A stretch of DNA of 64,000 bases, from contig NC_092670.1 in the NCBI RefSeq assembly GCF_964355755.1, forward strand, positions 335,001 through 399,000, in the 5' to 3' direction. The translations under genes and the position numbers were made by a program. The notes under the pieces are model-generated. The model was not told where the DNA came from and did not search any database. It worked only from the letters and a program-made list of their open reading frames with translations. Shown piece by piece: positions 59,163-64,000 of this stretch (the first letter of the stretch is position 1; every line of letters begins with the position of its first letter). This DNA comes from Antedon mediterranea. Lineage: Eukaryota > Echinodermata > Crinoidea > Comatulida > Antedonidae.

Positions 59163-59545
59163 TTTAATTCGAATGTTGCTGTTGATCTAGGCTAGCTCGA
59201 GGAATAGCTATATTGTTTTGCTATTTAAAAAAACCTCGCGAATAGACTGCTGCTAATTGCGGTCGTGTCTTTTCATTGGCTGACGTTGACCGGAGGTTGA
59301 AATCACTGATGCATCAATGGATTAGCCTTATGAAATCTACCCTCTCCCGCTGGAGTTATTAGCGAGCTTTCGTTTTAGTACGGTAAACGTGCAGTACGGC
59401 CGGTTTAACCAACCGTGACCGTACTCATTTACTAGGCTCCCGTCATGTCTGTTTCTGTTTCGTTTTGTTCACGGGCGCGACGGGAACATGTGCGCGATGT
59501 ATCAGGTACCATCATCAGTTGACTCGACTTTCAGCATCTCACAAC

Positions 59546-60942
59546 ATGGCGAACCTACATAGGGTACGAGATGCTCTTGTTGCTGCCTATATATCAGATG
59601 TTCTGGACGAGGAAGAATTCATTATGTTGTATAGTATGAATTCCCCAAGTAATCCTGATTTTCAGTATAAAAGTGATGAATATCAATTCAACTTGGATAA
59701 ATTCAACGATGATGAATGCAACAGCTATTTCAGGTAAGCCGACCATCAGGCTAAATCAGGGTAGCACTTTATTTATCAATTTATAATCTACTACTAGGTA
59801 GGGCTAGATAACGTTAAGGCATTATAAAGCTTAAATACATTTAACATTGGTTACTAACAATTATACTTCCATATACCTTGAAGGTATTGCTTTCTTTTAT
59901 GTATAGCCCTAGTAGGCTACTATACTATCTACAGAAGCTACTATTTAGTAATGTTGATTAATTAATATATGATGCCCATAACATGTCCAGTATCATGTAT
60001 GTTATCCATTATGAGATTTAAAATATACTGTGTATTATTATTTCCCTTAGATTCCAGAAAAATGATATCTACCGGCTGAAACATGCTTTGGGGGTGCCAC
60101 CAACTGTAATTCTGGAGAATAAGTCGAAAATTGATGGACTTGAGGCTTTGTGCATCACACTCCAAAGGTATGCATATCCTTGTAGATATGGAGATCTTAT
60201 CAAGGACTATGGACGTTCAGTACCACAGCTTTACTTGGCGTTTAAGTGGATGACCAACTACATCTTCGACATCCATAGACATCGGATCTCATCCTTAGAT
60301 CAGCCATGGTTATCCCCACAACATTTACAGGAATTTGCTGAGGCAACACACACAAAGGGTGCTGCTTTGAGGAACTGTTGGGGGTTCGTTGATGGAACCG
60401 TAAGGCCAATATGCCGACCAAATCAGCATCAACAAGTTATGTATAATGGTCACAAAAGAATCCATGCCATGAAATTCCAGTCAGTGACAGCTCCCAATGG
60501 CCTCATAGCTCACCTATATGGACCTGTGGAAGGGAGGAGACATGATGCATTTCTCCTTCGTGAATCGGGTCTGTTGACAGAGCTTGAGGCCAGATCACAT
60601 GATCCACAGGGAAATGTATTGTGCGTGTATGGTGATCCTGCGTACCCATTGCGCCCACAATTGCAAGCACCTTTCCCGACGGTACGGATAACACCAGAAC
60701 AAGTGGCCTTCAACGCGGCAATGTCCAAAGTCAGAATTAGCGTTGAATGGCTATTTGTTGACATTGTAAATATATTTAAATTTACAGACTATAAGAAGTC
60801 TCAGAAAGTGCAATTGAGTGCATGTGGCAAAATGTACATTGTTTCTGGAATACTTACAAATGCACATACATGTGTGTATAAGAACAATACATCTGCCTAT
60901 TTTGAACTTGAACCGCCATCGCTGGAAGAATATTTTCAATGA
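59546..60942 (+). CDS. PIF/Harbinger DDE transposase (2 exons, 359 aa)
   Basis: Exons 59546-59733 and 60051-60942 join in frame across CAG|GTAAGC and TTTCCCTTAG. The product cuts and joins the transposon ends in the nucleus, together with its Myb-like partner. The catalytic triad is visible: D177 in CWGFVDGTVRP, D258 in YGDPAYP and E295 in RISVEWLF. GPVEGRRHDAFLL sits between the first two, as in the DDE_Tnp_4 family. Exon 1 is acidic (VLDEEEFIMLY, FNDDECNSYF). No stop or frameshift is seen, so the enzyme may be functional. ATG 59546 was chosen because MANLHRVRDALVAAYI resembles usual starts. An upstream in-frame start would add 27 residues. Confidence 0.93.
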
Positions 60943-61613
60943 ATGTATTTTTTTTCTAAATTATTGTAAATAATTGTGATAGAAGTGATATTGAATTTAT
61001 TAAAAATTGTATAATTATAAAGTAAATAACTGTTTCCATTTAAATTTAAGAAGTTATTCATATAAATATTTTTATTGTAACCATATACATACATTCATAA
61101 ACATCTAACTGTAATACAAGAGAACCTTTAATAGATTTAAAGAAATAAAATGGTTCCAGTTTAAATAAAAATCCTGGAAAACTCTTAAACACTTAACTGT
61201 ATATAACATACCAACACTAAAGATACACCTGCAATAGAACAAATATTTAGTGTATTTTTAAAATGTAAATTATTGTAATTGTGACTAAAGTGATAGCTGA
61301 ATTACCGGTATTATGTTAAAACGTCGTAAGGTAAATAAATGTTTCTATTTATTGATATTGAAAAGCATGTATTAATTATATTTTGTTAATGCTCATTCAT
61401 ATAGAAACAAAACTTCTTTGATTTAAACTACATATTCTTTGGCATCAATGGTATTCAAAACATTCAAGATAATAATTAATAGATTGAAAGAAACAATGGT
61501 ATAAGTATATATAAATAAAGGCATGCATTAATAAACACATAAATATATATAAAAACAACTATAGTAGAAAGTATATTGCACAGATTAGCACAATAAAAAA
61601 ATATATCAAGAAT

Positions 61614-62433
61614 CTAGTTTTTCTTTTCCATGGACTTAAGAAATGCCATCATCAGTGTTTGCGTTTGCTGGTTTTGATGTTGCAAGAGTTGCTGTTGTTG
61701 AAGTATTTGCTGCTACATTTGTTGTTGTTGTTGCAGTTGTTGCTGTTGGAAGGCCTCAAATCGTCTTTCCCTTCCTCTTTCTTCTGCCCTCCTTCGTTCT
61801 TCTTCCTCTTTTTTTCTCTCCATCTCTTCCCTTCGAAGTTGCTGATCTATCTCCATTTTTTTTTTAATGATACCGATTGTGTCATTCCCACTATTCCTTC
61901 TTTTTGGTGTGTTACTTTCAACATCAAGCCTAAAAATAAATTTACAAAAATAAGAACTAAACTAAGGAAGAGGGGGATAAAAAACACTTTAATCTGCCTC
62001 TACATTTTACATAAATTTGGCATTACCTTTTCCGCGTTTCTCCAAATGTTTCACATGCACGTTTTCTCATTTCTGCACCATCAGCCTTTTTCTTCTCTTC
62101 ATCTCCTCTTTCCTTTGGTAACATTTCTATATCCTCCTCTTCTTGGATGAATTCTTCAATACTTTCCCTTATTTGCTTTTCCTCATCTGTCTCCTCCACT
62201 GCAATTCCACTGGCTGCCTTTTCTTTGTTATTTTTTCCTTTCACCTTATCCATCAAATTAGATATGCGATCTCGCACTGCCCGCCTGTCAACTTTGTATT
62301 CACGGGCCTTCATTGCATCAGCAACAGCCTGCCATGCCTTTCCCCGCTCAGTTGTGCCCTTCTTAGACTGAAAAGGTCTAGCCAAGATTACTTCTCCTAT
62401 TAGGATCTGATCCTTTTGGTTGTCCCAGATCAT
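61614..62433 (-). CDS. Harbinger Myb/SANT-like DNA-binding partner (premature TAG)
   Basis: Minus-strand exon 62433-62027 (MIWDNQKDQILIGEVILARP, SKKGTTERGKAWQAVADAMK, YKVDRRAVRDRISNLMDKVK) joins exon 61929 downward across AG|GTAATG and TTTTTAG. The first part is the trihelix/Myb-like domain that binds transposon ends. An acidic region and a coiled coil follow (MEIDQQLRREEMERKKEEER). The Gln-rich tail reads QQQQM then TAG at 61715-61713; beyond it the frame continues QQILQQQQLLQHQNQQ and LMMAFLKSMEKKN to a second TAG at 61616-61614. Relatives keep such a tail, so the first TAG is likely a CAG to TAG change. A CAG acceptor right before ATG 62433 suggests an upstream exon. Confidence 0.8.
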
Positions 62434-63440
62434 GCTGAAATAAATAATAAAATCACATAATTTATGATAGTGTTTTTTAATGTAATATTTTTCTCATCAA
62501 TTCAGTGTAGGAGTTTTTAATCTAATGAAGTAATAAATGAAAAAAGCATACTATTATATAATATTATATGTTTTATGCATACAAAAAAAAAGTTTACAAT
62601 AATAATATATTAAAATAAATGTAAAAAAGTGAGCACTATTGAATTATCCAAAAAAGATCTAACTAACCGGTTTGTACTCTTTTTTGTGTTAATTTCTTCT
62701 GCCTGTTTTGAAAAAAAAATAAATAAAAAATCAAGATAAAAACAATAAAATGTACACAAGCTTATCTACATATATCTTATATTGTATGACAATAAGATAA
62801 ATACTTTAAGCTACATTGGCAGGGAGTTGTTATAAATCTAATAAAGTAAACAACTCCTTTGTTTTAAGCAAAGCAGGATTGAATTGAAGATAATTTGATT
62901 AGCTAGTTTTTATCAATATTATTGAACTTGTCATTTTCTGTCATCTTTTGAGTAGGGGGTCCTACGTATCTAGACCTCCTATTTGTGCAAGTTGTGTTTA
63001 TTTGTAGGACCGTGTAGGGATAGCCTAAATGCCAGCAGCTAGTGTATCGCAGCTAGGCCCTAGGCTAGTTAGTTCGATTAGGCCACTGGTTTGCCCTCTA
63101 TTATACTACTACTAGCCTAGGCTAGCTAGGCTAGGCCCTAGGCCGAATCTCTAAGCCAATTTTTGTATTTTATATTTGGCATCACTGATCTAGAGCACTA
63201 CATTAATGAACATTCATTTAATATGCTATAGCCTAGTCTATGTTTGATTACATAAAGCTAAAATAACGACTGATTAAACTGCTTTACCTATGACGATACT
63301 GCTTCCATCGTGTCCTTCGTATTAAAATACACAGCTGAATGTTCGTTTCAGACAGGACGCTATTTCTTCTCACTACCGTTCTGAAATTTAGCGGTACGGC
63401 GAGTCTCAAATTTCTGCGCATGCGTAGATCACATTTCGGT
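62434..63440 (-). other. Upstream region of the Myb-like gene
   Basis: AT-rich, non-coding. TTATTTATTTCAG on the minus strand just before 62433 is a good splice acceptor, so this should contain an intron and a 5' exon. I could not fix the exon. Many CTAGGC motifs lie at 63040-63150. Confidence 0.45.
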
Positions 63441-63607
63441 TCAAATTACCGTACTGAACTACTTCCGTACTAAAACGAAAGCTCGCTATTAACGCCACTG
63501 GCGCGGAGTAACAGCTCCCTAACGCTAATCCGCGGCATGGTTCGCACACAAAAATATGTACGCCGCGTACATAACTCCACCGTAACTCCGTGAGTCTGAA
63601 CATACCC

Positions 63608-64000
63608 ATAGTATTTTCTGTTTATACTGTGTGTATGTAGTACATTATCAAAACTCGAGTAATTTGTTAACTGTAGTGTAAGTAAAACCAATATTACAAT
63701 TTTCTTGTTATACAATTATTATTTAACCATGTAGGTTTATGTAATGATTTAGTTTGTAACATACAGAACAGCATGTACAGTGTCACACTGTAATGGCCAA
63801 TCAGATTATAAGGGACATACATTATTTTGGATAGCTATTAATAGGTTAGGACTAGCAGTTTACTTTTTCACCTGTTGAACCTGAATGAATGGCATACTGT
63901 TACAGTGTTTTGTTTATAATTATTTTAGTAAGGAATACCTGATTTATAGCAGTTGATGTAAAAGGGTTGCAGTGTTGCGTATGTCTTTATACTTTCCTTA
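63608..64000. other. Sequence right of the Harbinger element
   Basis: AT-rich sequence without features I can support. Confidence 0.6.

Larger units (their letters stand above)
58594..63607. mobile_element. PIF/Harbinger transposon with transposase and Myb-like genes (5.0 kb)
   Basis: GGGTATGTTCAGACTCACGG at the left is matched by an inverted copy ending at 63607, continuing into AGTTACGGTGGAGTTAT. The ends are related to those of the element at 8839-9838. Flanking triplets are TAA and ATA, so no clean target duplication remains. The two genes needed for Harbinger movement are present and divergent from the two ends toward each other. The sequence TAGCGAGCTTTCGTTTTAGT occurs near both ends in inverted orientation (59359 and 63490), close to the likely promoters. 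Confidence 0.85.

Noticed and set aside
61643-62403. Plus-strand Leu/Val/Phe-rich ORFs
   Set aside because: They are antisense to the Gln/Glu/Lys-rich Myb-like exons on the minus strand.
58591-63610. TAA/ATA as a Harbinger target duplication
   Set aside because: The triplets do not match; a clean duplication is not visible, so it is not claimed.

Overview
The window is eukaryotic, AT-rich DNA with spliced genes. It looks like a marine invertebrate, most likely a non-vertebrate deuterostome such as an echinoderm or hemichordate. That guess rests on the Axin protein it encodes and on the transposon mix (CR1/L2/Rex1-like LINEs, PIF/Harbinger, hAT, piggyBac, a tRNA-derived SINE). No prokaryotic signals, CRISPR arrays or rRNA genes were seen.

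1-19.3 kb holds the only host gene I can support: a complete Axin coding sequence on the + strand. Ten coding exons join in frame with consensus splice sites to give 826 aa. The order is tankyrase-binding motif, RGS domain, GSK3-binding helix, beta-catenin-binding helix and C-terminal DIX domain. Its introns contain a 1000-bp PIF/Harbinger derivative, several short tandem duplications and a perfect 49-bp inverted repeat. Downstream are two AT-rich tandem arrays with 71-bp and 84-bp units.

23.2-34.3 kb is a nest of non-autonomous DNA transposons inside a broken LINE. It includes two inverted copies of a ~960-bp element with 10-11 bp target duplications, a 2.1-kb element inserted in one of them, and a TA-flanked element holding the other. 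A SINE sits in a tandem duplication, and a hAT-like element carries a hierarchical ~100/205/410-bp minisatellite.

34.5-47.1 kb is a 12.5-kb composite. An element with ~0.95-kb terminal inverted repeats carries a gene of a widespread, uncharacterised invertebrate family (motifs SQEEADTK and FHAFTGND). The gene's 3' end is duplicated inside the inverted repeats. The composite is broken by a TIR element and three LINE insertions, one of which has an intact 967-codon endonuclease/reverse transcriptase ORF.

49.0-56.7 kb has two inverted copies of a palindrome-rich TIR element (ATACCGTATA arrays) on either side of an intact LINE. That LINE ORF has 1225 codons: a 2A-like NPGP motif, a PHD finger, endonuclease and reverse transcriptase.

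56.7-63.6 kb has a piggyBac-derived short element, a Harbinger-like element, and a nearly complete PIF/Harbinger transposon. The latter encodes a DDE transposase (359 aa, two exons) and a divergently transcribed Myb/SANT-like partner with a stop codon in its glutamine tract. Target duplications and nesting order give a relative history of insertions for most of the window.
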